DNA from: Pseudomonas sp. ANT_H12B
GTDB lineage: Bacteria > Pseudomonadota > Gammaproteobacteria > Pseudomonadales > Pseudomonadaceae
Length of the DNA: 64,000 nt
NCBI RefSeq assembly: GCF_008369325.1
Contig: NZ_VOBI01000010.1
Location: forward strand, 124,001-188,000
Direction of reading: 5' to 3'
Made by a program: the position numbers and the translations under genes. Positions 8,679 to 16,828 of the stretch are shown in pieces. The notes beneath the pieces were generated by a model. The model made no database searches and was not told where the DNA came from. It was given only the letters and a program-made list of their open reading frames with translations. Every line of letters begins with the position of its first letter. Position 1 is the stretch's first letter.

Positions 8679-9125
8679 TTAAAGGGTGACATCTGCCTTG
8701 CGCGGACGCCCGCCCTTACGGCCATTCGCCCGCGCAGCCTCTGCTTTGGCGGCGCTGCTTTGGCGCCCATTACGCGAGGCGATGACTGACGCGGCCATGT
8801 CCATCAGCGGCTTGCTGGCCGAAATCATCCCGGCAATGGAGACCTGCAGGTCCTTGCCCTCGTGGCAAAGGGCTGTCCCGGAAAAGCCGACTTTCAGGTC
8901 TGCGAAATCCTCGACGTCGAAATCATCGAATTCCGGGTAGTGTTGCACGGGCAACAGCACGCCACTGCCATCAATGAAACCGACCGCCAGGCACGGTTCC
9001 ACAAAGGTCACCGAAGTCGCCTGCAGACCGCCTTTGTGGCGCACTTGCCCACGCTGGATGGCTTCATCCAGCACGGCGTCGGTTACGGGCCGATCCACCA
9101 ACATTTTTGCTGTTATCGTTTTCAT
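8679..9125 (-). CDS. DUF2442 protein with basic C-terminal tail
   Basis: A 148-residue protein. The N-terminal two thirds (VTFVEPCLAVGFIDGSGVLLPV...) fit the DUF2442 fold, which uses the sequence to set up a small beta sheet. The C-terminus has an Ala-rich helix and ends RANGRKGGRPRKADV, an AT-hook-like GRP core suggesting DNA contact. It overlaps the upstream DUF4160-like gene by 4 nt (ATGA). DUF2442 and DUF4160 genes often occur as adjacent pairs and have been suggested to be toxin-antitoxin-like; I have no direct evidence of toxicity. Family assignment is by eye. Confidence 0.65.
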   Translation of the reverse strand: MKTITAKMLVDRPVTDAVLDEAIQRGQVRHKGGLQATSVTFVEPCLAVGFIDGSGVLLPVQHYPEFDDFDVEDFADLKVGFSGTALCHEGKDLQVSIAGMISASKPLMDMAASVIASRNGRQSSAAKAEAARANGRKGGRPRKADVTL

Positions 9126-9550
9126 AGTTCGATCTCCACGCCCTCTGGAACGCCCATCAGCGCCAGTAGGGTCTTGTTCGTCTCGGGCTCATAGCAAGCC
9201 GAGCCAATCATGCAAGTCGTACCGGCGACCCTTTTTACCACCACGACTTCGCCGGTTTGCCAGTCCCATAATTGATGATCGAGGCAGACCGTGTGCAGCT
9301 TGTCCCACCAGATACACCGAGCGCGGCGCAAATGAGCGGGTTGTCCGAGCGCGTGGCGCAACCCTTCCAGCACCGTCACAGGTGGCCTGGGAGAATGAGG
9401 AACGACGTCCCACAGCTCGACACTGTTGTGCCAGAAGCTGAATTTGAAGCGCGCACTCCAGGTTCCGGCATCCACATGTGCATGCGGCGGGCAGTGCTCA
9501 TCGCGCAACATGATCACCATTGAAAACCCTTTGTAGCTGAATAATCTCAT
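9122..9550 (-). CDS. DUF4160-like protein, partner of DUF2442
   Basis: A 142-residue protein. Its start, MRLFSYKGFSMVIMLRDEHCPPHAHVDAG, has the DEH-PPHAH signature of DUF4160. The rest (WDKLHTVCLDHQLWDWQTGEVVVV) is rich in Trp and His and carries cysteines. It is longer than typical DUF4160 proteins (about 80-90 residues), so it may include a second domain. Its stop overlaps the start of the DUF2442 gene, forming a two-gene unit. A promoter should lie in 9551-9720, where nothing else was found. The biochemical role is unknown. Confidence 0.6.
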   Translation of the reverse strand: MRLFSYKGFSMVIMLRDEHCPPHAHVDAGTWSARFKFSFWHNSVELWDVVPHSPRPPVTVLEGLRHALGQPAHLRRARCIWWDKLHTVCLDHQLWDWQTGEVVVVKRVAGTTCMIGSACYEPETNKTLLALMGVPEGVEIEL

Positions 9551-9720
9551 GCTAACCCATCCGTTAGGTTAATGAGCCCGAAGACCCGACATTCCCTGGA
9601 AAATCCGATAATTGGCGCTGTGTTGAATCATCACTGCGACTTTTGAGACTAGCGCCAAGGCGCGGCTCCGGCCGGTGGATAACACCGCAAAATGGTAAGC
9701 AATCCTTTCCTCGCGCCTAC

Positions 9721-9744
9721 AAAAAAGCCGTCCCGAGGACGGCT
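9721..9744 (-). terminator. Terminator of the tautomerase gene
   Basis: Read on the minus strand, the stem AGCCGTCC / GGACGGCT closes on a 3-nt loop and is followed by TTTTTT. It starts about 20 nt after the tautomerase stop codon. Confidence 0.88.
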
Positions 9745-9763
9745 GTCTTGGCTTGTCAGGAAA

Positions 9764-9970
9764 TCAACCCGACTGGTTTTTTCGATACTCGGTGGTGGTG
9801 ATGCCCGCATACCCCCAGTTATCCGTGTCGACTTCCTCGATCACAATGTGGGTCAGCTCCGGAGGCTTGCCAAGGACGCGCTTCAAGGTGTCGGTGATTT
9901 CAGCGATGACCTGGGCCTTCTGCTCCCGGGTCACGCCATCGCGGGTAATACGTACGCTGACGAAAGGCAT
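9764..9970 (-). CDS. 4-oxalocrotonate tautomerase family protein
   Basis: A 68-residue protein beginning Met-Pro, so that removal of Met leaves the catalytic N-terminal Pro1 of the tautomerase superfamily. PFVSVRITRDGVTREQKAQVIAEITDTLKRVLGKPPELTHIVIEEV follows the 4-OT pattern, including a TREQK helix. The C-terminal DNWGYAGITTTEYR resembles the bacterial small tautomerases of unknown substrate. It is divergent from a LysR regulator 133 nt away, a common arrangement in which the regulator controls the neighbour. The substrate is not known. Confidence 0.87.
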   Translation of the reverse strand: MPFVSVRITRDGVTREQKAQVIAEITDTLKRVLGKPPELTHIVIEEVDTDNWGYAGITTTEYRKNQSG

Positions 9971-10103
9971 GCTGTTTCTCCTGCTTGCTGGTTAAGAAAG
10001 GCTTACTGCTTGCCGCTGCTCATCTCGAACTCACTGTATCTGTGTGCAGGCATCTGATAAATACTGACTCACACACTTTATTTGATCCTCGGTGTAATCA
10101 ATC

Positions 10104-11015
10104 ATGCAGCGACAATTCGACGATCTTCAACTGGGCAGCATCGAGCTGTTTTGCCTGGCCGCCGAGGCCGGCAGCTTTACCGCTGCCGCGCTGGTGGCTG
10201 GCGTGACGCCGGCGGCGGTGAGTCGTTCGGTGTCGCGCATGGAAGAACGCCTGGGTGTGCGTTTGTTCGCGCGCACTACCCGCAGCGTCAAACTGACCGA
10301 CAGTGGTCGCCGCTATTACGAGGAATGTCGCCAGGCGATGGCGCAATTGGTCGAGGCTCAGCGCGAGGTCATGGGCCAGCAGCAACAGCCTTCCGGCACC
10401 TTGCGCATCAGCATTCCCACAACGTATGCCCACCACCGCGTCCTGCCGTTGCTTCCTGAATTTCGGGCACGCTTCCCATTGGTGAAGGTCGAGTCGCACA
10501 TCAGCAATCGCAATATCGACTTCGTTGGCGAAGGCTATGACATGGCGATTCGTGTGCGGGCGATCCCGGATTCCGGCCTCATCGCCCGACACCTTGAAGA
10601 TGCGGCATTGGTGATAGTTGCCAGCCCCGATTACCTGAAGCGTGCCGGCACCCCGCAAACCCTGGACGATCTCCAACAGCACGAATGCATCCAGTACGAA
10701 CTGCCCAGCAGCGGCCGGCGCATTGCCTGGCTGTTCAACGACAACGGTGTACCGAGGGAAATTCTTGCCGAGGGCAGCTTCAGTTGTTCTGACGATGTGC
10801 TGGGGGGCGTGACCCTGGCGAAACACAGTGCGGGCTTGTTTCAGACCTATCGCTTCATCGTCGAAAACGAACTGGCCGATGGTTCGCTGGTGCAAGTGCT
10901 CAAGCCTTATGGCGGGCGCTCGCGGCCGTTCACCCTGCTCTACCCGCAAAGTCGCCACGTGCCACTGCGGCTGAGGGCGTTTATCGATTTTCTGGTTGAG
11001 CATCTGCCACGTTAA
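10104..11015 (+). CDS. LysR-family transcriptional regulator
   Basis: A 303-residue LysR protein. The N-terminal winged helix-turn-helix (about residues 10-70) shows LFCLAAEAGSFTAAALVAGVTPAAVSRSVSRMEERLGVRLFARTTR, and the C-terminal half is the periplasmic-binding-like effector domain (about 95-300). It belongs to the CrgA-like group by the SGTLRISIPTTYAHHRVLPLLPEF join. It sits divergent from the tautomerase gene and is the likely regulator of it. The effector is unknown. The 133-nt gap should contain its operator, which I could not delimit. Confidence 0.9.
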   Translation: MQRQFDDLQLGSIELFCLAAEAGSFTAAALVAGVTPAAVSRSVSRMEERLGVRLFARTTRSVKLTDSGRRYYEECRQAMAQLVEAQREVMGQQQQPSGTLRISIPTTYAHHRVLPLLPEFRARFPLVKVESHISNRNIDFVGEGYDMAIRVRAIPDSGLIARHLEDAALVIVASPDYLKRAGTPQTLDDLQQHECIQYELPSSGRRIAWLFNDNGVPREILAEGSFSCSDDVLGGVTLAKHSAGLFQTYRFIVENELADGSLVQVLKPYGGRSRPFTLLYPQSRHVPLRLRAFIDFLVEHLPR

Positions 11016-11075
11016 AACGCATAAACGTCCGATCACCGCACACAAAAACCCGACTCATCACCTCTTCAATTGACC

Positions 11076-11097
11076 AAACTAACCAACTAGTACAATT
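11076..11097. promoter_or_regulatory. Putative TetR-type operator upstream of aroQ
   Basis: The core ACTAACCnnnTAGTACA lies 59 nt before the aroQ start. It matches 18 of 22 positions with a site in the quiC/MFS divergent promoter (15272-15293, opposite strand). Its imperfect two-fold symmetry and occurrence at two promoters of one cluster suggest binding by the clustered TetR regulator (12493-13170). Confidence 0.6.
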
Positions 11098-11155
11098 TAT
11101 CTCCACAGGCTGAAACCCTCGGCCAATGCCAAAAATAATAAGTGGAGAGACCCCG

Positions 11156-11596
11156 ATGCCCCCTATCGTTCTGGTGCTCAACGGCCCTAACCTGAACCTG
11201 CTCGGCACCCGTGAACCGGCGACTTACGGCCATGAAACCCTGGCCGACATCTCAACGCTATGCGCACGTACCGCCGAAGAGTTCGGCCTGGCGGTGGAGT
11301 TTCGCCAGACCAACCATGAAGGCGAATTGCTCGACTGGATTCACGCGGCCCGCGGCCGTTGCGCCGGGATCGTCATCAACCCCGCCGCATGGACTCACAC
11401 CTCGGTTGCGATTCGCGATGCATTGGTCGCCAGTGAACTGCCGGTGATCGAAGTCCACCTGTCCAACGTCCACGCACGCGAGCCTTTCCGGCACCACTCC
11501 TTCGTCTCGGCCATCGCTACCGCTGTGATGGCCGGTTTCGGCAGCCATGGGTATCGCCTGGCGCAGGAGCATTTCAGTCTCCGTTTGAAAGGGTGA
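11156..11596 (+). CDS. aroQ: Type II 3-dehydroquinate dehydratase
   Basis: A 146-residue enzyme converting 3-dehydroquinate to 3-dehydroshikimate. The type II signatures are NGPNLNLLGTREPATYG (catalytic Arg and Tyr of the flexible lid), INPAAWTHTSVAIRDAL and EVHLSNVHAREPFRHHS with the catalytic His. I start at 11156 because GGAG sits 8 nt upstream and the protein begins right at the family's PPIVLVLNGPN. It overlaps the next gene by 4 nt. Its place beside a quinate/shikimate dehydrogenase and QuiC makes a catabolic copy more likely than the biosynthetic one. Confidence 0.94.
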   Translation: MPPIVLVLNGPNLNLLGTREPATYGHETLADISTLCARTAEEFGLAVEFRQTNHEGELLDWIHAARGRCAGIVINPAAWTHTSVAIRDALVASELPVIEVHLSNVHAREPFRHHSFVSAIATAVMAGFGSHGYRLAQEHFSLRLKG

Positions 11597-12456
11597 ACGT
11601 CGTGACTCAGAACAACGTGGTATTGGCCGGACTGATCGGCGCCGGCATCCAGGCTTCCCGCACCCCGGCGCTGCACGAGCATGAAGGTGATGCCCAGGGG
11701 TTGCGTTACCTCTATCGCTTGATTGACCTGGACCAGTTGAAACTCGACAGCAGCGCCCTGCCCGACTTGCTGATGGCCGCCGAGCGCATGAACTTCACCG
11801 GACTCAATATCACCTTCCCGTGCAAGCAGACGATCATCCCGTTGCTCGACGAACTGTCGCCAGAAGCGCGCGGCATCGGCGCCGTGAACACGGTGGTGCT
11901 CAAGGACGGTAAACGCATCGGCCACAACACCGATTGCCTGGGGTTTGCCGAAGGTTTTCGTCGTGGTTTGAAGGACGTTGCCCGTGCGCGTGTCGTGCAA
12001 ATGGGTGCCGGTGGCGCAGGCGCGGCGGTGGCCCACGCGCTATTGAGCGAAGGCGTACAGCTGTTGAGCATTTTCGATGTGGAGATCAACCGGGCTCAGG
12101 CCTTGGCGAACAACCTCAACCAGCATTTTGGTTTCGGCCGGGCCGTTGCCGGCCATGACTTGGCGAGCACACTGGCCGAGGCTGACGGCCTGGTGAACGC
12201 CACGCCCATGGGCATGAAAAAACTGCCGGGCCTGCCGGTACCCGTTGAACTGCTTCGCGCTGAATTGTGGGTAGCAGAAATCGTTTACTTCCCGCTGGAA
12301 ACCGAACTGCTGCGCAACGCCCGCGCCCTGGGTTGCCGGACGTTGGATGGCGGCAACATGGCGGTGTTTCAGGCCGTGAAGGCGTTTGAATTGTTCAGCG
12401 GCGTGGTGCCGGATGCGCAACGGATGCTGGCGCACTTTCAAAGCATGAATGGCTGA
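11593..12456 (+). CDS. Quinate/shikimate dehydrogenase (AroE-like)
   Basis: A 287-residue protein of the shikimate dehydrogenase family. The substrate domain begins GLIGAGIQASRTPALHEHEGD rather than the biosynthetic AroE pattern (SxS..HN), as in catabolic AroE-like proteins of Pseudomonas. The catalytic Lys is in NITFPCKQT and the Asp in GHNTDCLGF. The dinucleotide domain has GAGGAGAAV, and the acidic residue in LSIFDVEINRA after strand 2 favours NAD over NADP. It oxidises quinate or shikimate to the 3-dehydro compound. It starts at a GTG that overlaps the aroQ stop; a second GTG at 11602 is possible. Confidence 0.88.
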   Translation: MNVVTQNNVVLAGLIGAGIQASRTPALHEHEGDAQGLRYLYRLIDLDQLKLDSSALPDLLMAAERMNFTGLNITFPCKQTIIPLLDELSPEARGIGAVNTVVLKDGKRIGHNTDCLGFAEGFRRGLKDVARARVVQMGAGGAGAAVAHALLSEGVQLLSIFDVEINRAQALANNLNQHFGFGRAVAGHDLASTLAEADGLVNATPMGMKKLPGLPVPVELLRAELWVAEIVYFPLETELLRNARALGCRTLDGGNMAVFQAVKAFELFSGVVPDAQRMLAHFQSMNG

Positions 12457-12459
12457 GCG

Positions 12460-12494
12460 GATGTGGCGAGGGGGTCATCCCCTCACCCCACATC
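12460..12494. terminator. Imperfect hairpin between convergent genes
   Basis: GATGTGG...GAGGGG pairs with CCCCTC...CCACATC across a short loop, right between the dehydrogenase stop and the TetR stop. There is no U-run, so it may act bidirectionally or only protect the 3' ends. Confidence 0.5.
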
Positions 12495-13170
12495 AGGCCT
12501 GCAGATACCGCAAAACCGACTCGCAGATCATCTCCCGATGACGCTGCTTGATGCCTTCATCCGGCAAGTCGATCTGAAAAATCTCACCAAACGTATGGCG
12601 GTTCGACACGCGATAGAAGCAGAACGAACTGATCAGCAGGTGCACATCCAACGGCTCAAGGCCTGCACGGAACACACCCTCTTCGACGCCGCGACGCAGG
12701 ACCACCCCGAGTGAATCGAGAATGGTGTTGTTCATCGCTTTGATCGCATCGGAACGCTTCACGTATTCGGCGTTGTGAATATTCTCGATGCTGACGATCC
12801 GCACGAAGTCGACGTTGTGATCATGGTGATCGAAGGTGAACTCCACCAGCCGCCGAATCGCGTCCACCGGTGCCAGCTCCGCCAGGTGCAGACGGTTTTC
12901 GGTGCTGCGGATATCGCCGTAGAGTTTCTCCAGCACCTCGATGTAGAGCTGTTCCTTACTGCCGAAGTAGTAATAGATCATGCGCTTGGAGGTGTGAATG
13001 CGCTCGGCGATTGCATCGACGCGGGCGCCGGAAAGCCCCTGCTGGACGAACTCTACAATGGCCTCTTGAAGAATGTTCTCGCGGGTTTTTTCCGGGTTGT
13101 TCTTGCGACTCTTGCGCGGCTCGGCAATTGGCTCGTCGGGCGTTACGGAGAGTTCTGAAGTTATTGTCAT
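12493..13170 (-). CDS. TetR-family regulator of the quinate/shikimate cluster
   Basis: A 225-residue regulator. After a 30-residue polar tail, the TetR DNA-binding domain reads TRENILQEAIVEFVQQGLSGARVDAIAERIHTSKRMIYYYFGSKEQLYIEVLEKLY (about residues 28-85). The rest is a helical ligand domain with a TetR_C-like FVRIVSIENIHNAEYVKRS stretch. I start at 13170 (MTITSEL), though the frame is open upstream to 13254. It sits between the dehydrogenase and quiC, as in the comparable P. aeruginosa cluster. A 22-bp shared operator upstream of aroQ and of quiC/MFS is its likely target. The effector is presumably a pathway intermediate. Confidence 0.88.
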   Translation of the reverse strand: MTITSELSVTPDEPIAEPRKSRKNNPEKTRENILQEAIVEFVQQGLSGARVDAIAERIHTSKRMIYYYFGSKEQLYIEVLEKLYGDIRSTENRLHLAELAPVDAIRRLVEFTFDHHDHNVDFVRIVSIENIHNAEYVKRSDAIKAMNNTILDSLGVVLRRGVEEGVFRAGLEPLDVHLLISSFCFYRVSNRHTFGEIFQIDLPDEGIKQRHREMICESVLRYLQA

Positions 13171-13272
13171 TGCGGGCTCACGGCCATCACTGCACAGGCT
13201 GGCGATTATGGGCTGCGCGGCACACTGAAGGAAGCCGTGCGGCAGCGGTTTCACCCCGCGTTTACGAATTCC

Positions 13273-15174
13273 CTACAACTTTGCCTGACGTATGGCACCG
13301 CTTCGGGATTTGGCCATTGCTGCCAGTCGTACCGCTACGTTGGCCGCACCGTAACCGGCATAGCCGTTTTTACGCTGGATGATTTCAAAGAAAAAGCGCC
13401 CTTCGAACGGCTCGGTGTACACATGGAACAGCTCACCACCCTGGGCATCGCGGTCGTAAAGCACGTTGAAGTAGGCCAGTTCACTGAGGAACTCGTCGTC
13501 GAAATCGAACCGCGCGGCGAGGTCATCGTAATAGTTGAGCGGAATATCCAACAACGGTACGCCCGCCTCCTTGGCCCGGCTGACTTCGGCAAAGATGTCG
13601 TCGCAATCGAAGGCGATGTGGTGCACGCCGGAGCCGCGATAACTCGACAACGCATGTGAGATTGCGGTGTTGCGGTTCTCGGAAATGTTCAGCGGCAGGC
13701 GGATGGAACTGTCCCGGCTGCGCAACGCCCGGCTCTTCACCAACCCATACGGATCGGGAAGTACAACCTCGTCGTCGGCTTCGAAATCCAGCAGGCTTTT
13801 ATAGAACAGCACCCAACTGTCGAGGCTGTCGGCCGGCAACGCCATGGCCATGTGGTCAATGCGCTTGAGGCCGCCGCTGGCCACGACGGCGGGTTGCAGA
13901 TTGAAGTCAGTGCCGTAGACGTCGGCGTCCTGGTCCACCAGATAAATCAGGCTGCCATCCGGCGCGCGCACCGCGGCCAGTTCGAGTTCATTGGGGCCGA
14001 CCAGTCCGCGATACGGCTGACCTTTATAGGCCACGGCCCGAGCCAGCGCGCTGGCGCTATCCTTGACCCGCACCGCGGTGGCACACAGCGATGGGCCGTG
14101 GGCCTCGAAAAAACTGTGGGCGAACGAATAAGGTTCTGAGTTGAGGATCAGGTTGATATCGCCCTGACGCAGCAGGCTGACGCTCTTGGAACGATGCTGG
14201 CCAGCCTTGACGAAACCCAGCCGCTCCAGCCAATGGGACAGCTTGGCACCCAGGCTTTCGTCCACTGCAAACTCGAGAAACTCGATGCCGTTGTATTCGC
14301 TGGCCTGGGGCGTCTCGAACAGAATGTCGAGAATCACCGCTGGCGTGGCTTCCTGCGCCAGACGTTCGCGGGTTTTCTCTTCCAGGTACAGCAACGAACG
14401 CAAACCGTCGGCGGCGTTGGCGCGCGGCGGCGCGGCGCGGAAACCGTCATTGAAGATTTCCAGCGACAGCGGCCCGGTGTAACCACTCTTGATGATCGGT
14501 GCGAGGAAACCCGCAAGATCGAATTCGCCCTGACCGGGGAAGCAGCGGAAATGCCGACTCCACTCCAGCACGTCCATGGCCAGGATTGGCGCATCGGCCA
14601 TTTGCACGAAGAAAATCTTGTCGCCGGGAATCTCGGCAATCGCGCTCGGATCGCCCTTGAGCGACAGCGTGTGAAAGCTGTCCAGCAACACCCCCAGACT
14701 CGGATGATCCGCCTGACGAACGATGTTCCACACCTGTTGATAAGTGTTCACATGCCGGCCCCAGGCCAACGCTTCGTAGCCGATCCGCAGGCCACGCGCA
14801 CCGGCGCGTTCGGCCAACAGGCGCAAGTCGTCGACCAGAATCTGTTCATCACCGATGGAATCGGCCGAGGCATTGCTGCACACCAGCACCAGGTCGGTGC
14901 CCAGTTCCTGCATCAGGTCGAACTTGCGCTCGGCCCGTTCCAGGTTGCGCGGCAGGCGGTCGCGGCGGCAGCCCTCGAAATCCCGGAAAGGTTGAAACAG
15001 CGTGATGGCGATCCCGAGATCGGCGCACATCTGTTTAATTTCCCGCGGGCTGCCGTCGTAGTAGAGAAGGTCGTTCTCGAAAATCTCCACCCCGTCAAAA
15101 CCGGCGGCGGCAATGGCTTCGAGTTTTTCCGGCAGGGTACCGCTCAAGGACACGGTGGCAATGGAACGCTGCAT
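13273..15174 (-). CDS. quiC: 3-dehydroshikimate dehydratase QuiC, fused to an HPPD-like domain
   Basis: A 633-residue two-domain protein. Residues 1 to about 285 form an AP-endonuclease-2-like TIM barrel converting 3-dehydroshikimate to protocatechuate. The expected metal ligands are Glu134 (GYEALAWG), Asp165 (LLDSFH), Gln191 (FFVQMADA) and Glu239 (LSLEIFND), the same positions I recall for P. putida QuiC1. Residues about 290-620 are two vicinal-oxygen-chelate modules resembling 4-hydroxyphenylpyruvate dioxygenase, ending in GRFFFEIIQRKNGYAGYGAANVAVRLAAMAKSR. The second domain's role is unclear. It is divergent from the MFS transporter. Confidence 0.93.
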   Translation of the reverse strand: MQRSIATVSLSGTLPEKLEAIAAAGFDGVEIFENDLLYYDGSPREIKQMCADLGIAITLFQPFRDFEGCRRDRLPRNLERAERKFDLMQELGTDLVLVCSNASADSIGDEQILVDDLRLLAERAGARGLRIGYEALAWGRHVNTYQQVWNIVRQADHPSLGVLLDSFHTLSLKGDPSAIAEIPGDKIFFVQMADAPILAMDVLEWSRHFRCFPGQGEFDLAGFLAPIIKSGYTGPLSLEIFNDGFRAAPPRANAADGLRSLLYLEEKTRERLAQEATPAVILDILFETPQASEYNGIEFLEFAVDESLGAKLSHWLERLGFVKAGQHRSKSVSLLRQGDINLILNSEPYSFAHSFFEAHGPSLCATAVRVKDSASALARAVAYKGQPYRGLVGPNELELAAVRAPDGSLIYLVDQDADVYGTDFNLQPAVVASGGLKRIDHMAMALPADSLDSWVLFYKSLLDFEADDEVVLPDPYGLVKSRALRSRDSSIRLPLNISENRNTAISHALSSYRGSGVHHIAFDCDDIFAEVSRAKEAGVPLLDIPLNYYDDLAARFDFDDEFLSELAYFNVLYDRDAQGGELFHVYTEPFEGRFFFEIIQRKNGYAGYGAANVAVRLAAMAKSRSGAIRQAKL

Positions 15175-15271
15175 ATATCGACTCCCGGTGGAGGCTTCGG
15201 CTACAGGGAATTTGCGCCGCTTTTAAAAGAGTGAGCGAATTATTGAGCCGGGTTGTTTAATGAGCAATTCA

Positions 15272-15293
15272 AAGTGTACTACCCGGTTAGTTT
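15272..15293. promoter_or_regulatory. Putative TetR-type operator at quiC/MFS
   Basis: On the minus strand it reads with core ACTAACCnnnTAGTACA, matching the aroQ site at 11076-11097 in 18 of 22 positions. The central ACTACCCGGTTAGT is palindromic in 12 of 14 positions. Confidence 0.6.
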
Positions 15294-15315
15294 TGTGTTC
15301 GGTTATCGAACACAA
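15293..15315. promoter_or_regulatory. Perfect 9-bp inverted repeat, PcaR-like
   Basis: TTGTGTTCG and CGAACACAA flank a 5-nt spacer. On the minus strand the 13-mer TGTTCGATAACCG appears, which resembles the IclR-type PcaR/PobR site (GTTCGATAATCGCAC). The same 13-mer occurs at 20781-20793. Confidence 0.6.
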
Positions 15316-15442
15316 TGGCCCTTGGCGAATTGACGATTTTTTGTCCACTGCCCACCATCCACTACACATTGAGTCCGGTCACAAACATCGGTCTCGGTGA
15401 CCAAAGACCCAGAACACCACATAAAAATAACCGGTGGACTAC

Positions 15443-16783
15443 ATGACTCCTTCTCAAAGCTCTTCCGTGGAGCGTTCCTCCATGACTCCTGCCACTGGCG
15501 GCATCGGCGACAAGATCCGCGGCGCCATGGCGGTCGGCAAAACCCGTTGGGGCATGCTCGCACTGGTGTTCTTCGCCACCACCCTGAACTACATTGACCG
15601 CGCCGCTCTGGGCGTGATGCAGCCTATCCTCGCCAAGGAAATGAGCTGGACGGCGATGGACTACGCCAACATCAACTTCTGGTTCCAGGTCGGCTACGCC
15701 ATCGGTTTCGTGCTTCAAGGCCGGTTGATCGATCGGGTCGGCGTCAAGCGCGTATTCTTCTTCGCCGTGCTGCTCTGGAGCCTGGCGACCGGCGCCCATG
15801 GCCTGGCCACCTCGGCCGTTGGCTTCATGGTCTGCCGATTCATTCTGGGTCTGACGGAAGCCGCCAACTACCCGGCGTGCGTGAAAACCACCCGGTTGTG
15901 GTTCCCGGCCGGCGAACGCGCCGTGGCCACCGGCATCTTCAACGCCGGGACCAACGTCGGTGCGATGTTCACCCCCATGTTGTTGCCGCTGATTCTGCAC
16001 GTGTGGGGCTGGCAGGCCGCGTTCCTGTGCATGTCGGCACTGGGCGGGATCTGGTTGGTGTTCTGGGGTTTGAAGTACTACAACCCGGAAGAACATCCGA
16101 GCGTCAAACAATCGGAACTGGACTACATCCAGAAGGAAGTCGAACCGGAACAATCCCGCGTGCCGTTCTCGAAAATCCTGCGCATGCGTGGCACCTGGGC
16201 CTTCGCCCTGGCCTACTCGATCACCGCGCCGGTGTTCTGGTTCTACCTCTACTGGCTGCCGCCGTTCCTCAATCAGCAATACAACCTGGGGATCAACGTG
16301 ACCCAGATGGGTATCCCGCTGATCATCATCTACCTCACCGCAGACTTCGGCAGCGTCGGCGGCGGGATCCTGTCCTCGTTCCTGATCGGCCGCGGGATCA
16401 ACCCGATCAAGGCGCGGCTGATGTCGATGTTCCTGTTCGCCTGCTGCATCATCGGCGTGATCATGGCAGCCGGCTCAAGCAATCTGTGGGTCGCGGTGTT
16501 TGCCATCTCTCTGGCCATCGGTGCGCACCAGGCCTGGACCGCGAACATCTGGAGCCTGGTGATGGACTACACGCCTAAACACATGATGAGTACGGTGTTC
16601 GGCTTCGGCGGCATGTGCGCGGCCATCGGCGGGATGTTCATGACCCAGTTGGTCGGCCACATTCTGACGATCACCAACAACAACTACACCGTGCTGTTCA
16701 CCATGATTCCGGCGATGTACTTCATCGCGCTGATCTGGATGTACTTCATGGCACCGCGCAAGATTCCTACCGTCACCCCGTAA
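15443..16783 (+). CDS. MFS transporter, anion:cation symporter type
   Basis: A 446-residue 12-helix transporter of the ACS (hexuronate/galactonate/phthalate) family. It has NYIDRAALGVMQPIL in helix 1, then the loop signature GRLIDRVGVKRVF, and LGLTEAANYPACVKTTRLWFP in helix 4. It most likely imports quinate, shikimate or a related acid, judged from its position divergent from quiC. I use the ATG at 15443, which has GGTGG 5 nt upstream; a GTG at 15434 is in frame. A bidirectional terminator follows the stop. Confidence 0.87.
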   Translation: MTPSQSSSVERSSMTPATGGIGDKIRGAMAVGKTRWGMLALVFFATTLNYIDRAALGVMQPILAKEMSWTAMDYANINFWFQVGYAIGFVLQGRLIDRVGVKRVFFFAVLLWSLATGAHGLATSAVGFMVCRFILGLTEAANYPACVKTTRLWFPAGERAVATGIFNAGTNVGAMFTPMLLPLILHVWGWQAAFLCMSALGGIWLVFWGLKYYNPEEHPSVKQSELDYIQKEVEPEQSRVPFSKILRMRGTWAFALAYSITAPVFWFYLYWLPPFLNQQYNLGINVTQMGIPLIIIYLTADFGSVGGGILSSFLIGRGINPIKARLMSMFLFACCIIGVIMAAGSSNLWVAVFAISLAIGAHQAWTANIWSLVMDYTPKHMMSTVFGFGGMCAAIGGMFMTQLVGHILTITNNNYTVLFTMIPAMYFIALIWMYFMAPRKIPTVTP

Positions 16784-16795
16784 AACCCCTCCCCC

Positions 16796-16819
16796 GGCAG
16801 GCCTGATTCCAGGCCTGCC
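16796..16819. terminator. Bidirectional hairpin terminator
   Basis: A 10-bp perfect stem GGCAGGCCTG / CAGGCCTGCC with loop ATTC lies between the convergent MFS and EamA genes. Confidence 0.75.
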
Positions 16820-16828
16820 TTGCGACTC

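Larger units (their letters stand above)
15175..15442. promoter_or_regulatory. Divergent promoter region of quiC and the MFS transporter
   Basis: This 268-nt gap carries two abutting candidate operators: a TetR-type site (15272-15293) and a 9-5-9 perfect inverted repeat (15293-15315). No gene was seen in it. Confidence 0.65.

Noticed and set aside
13171..13254. Longer N-terminus of the TetR regulator
   Set aside because: The added residues lack family similarity and no ribosome-binding site was seen for the upstream start.
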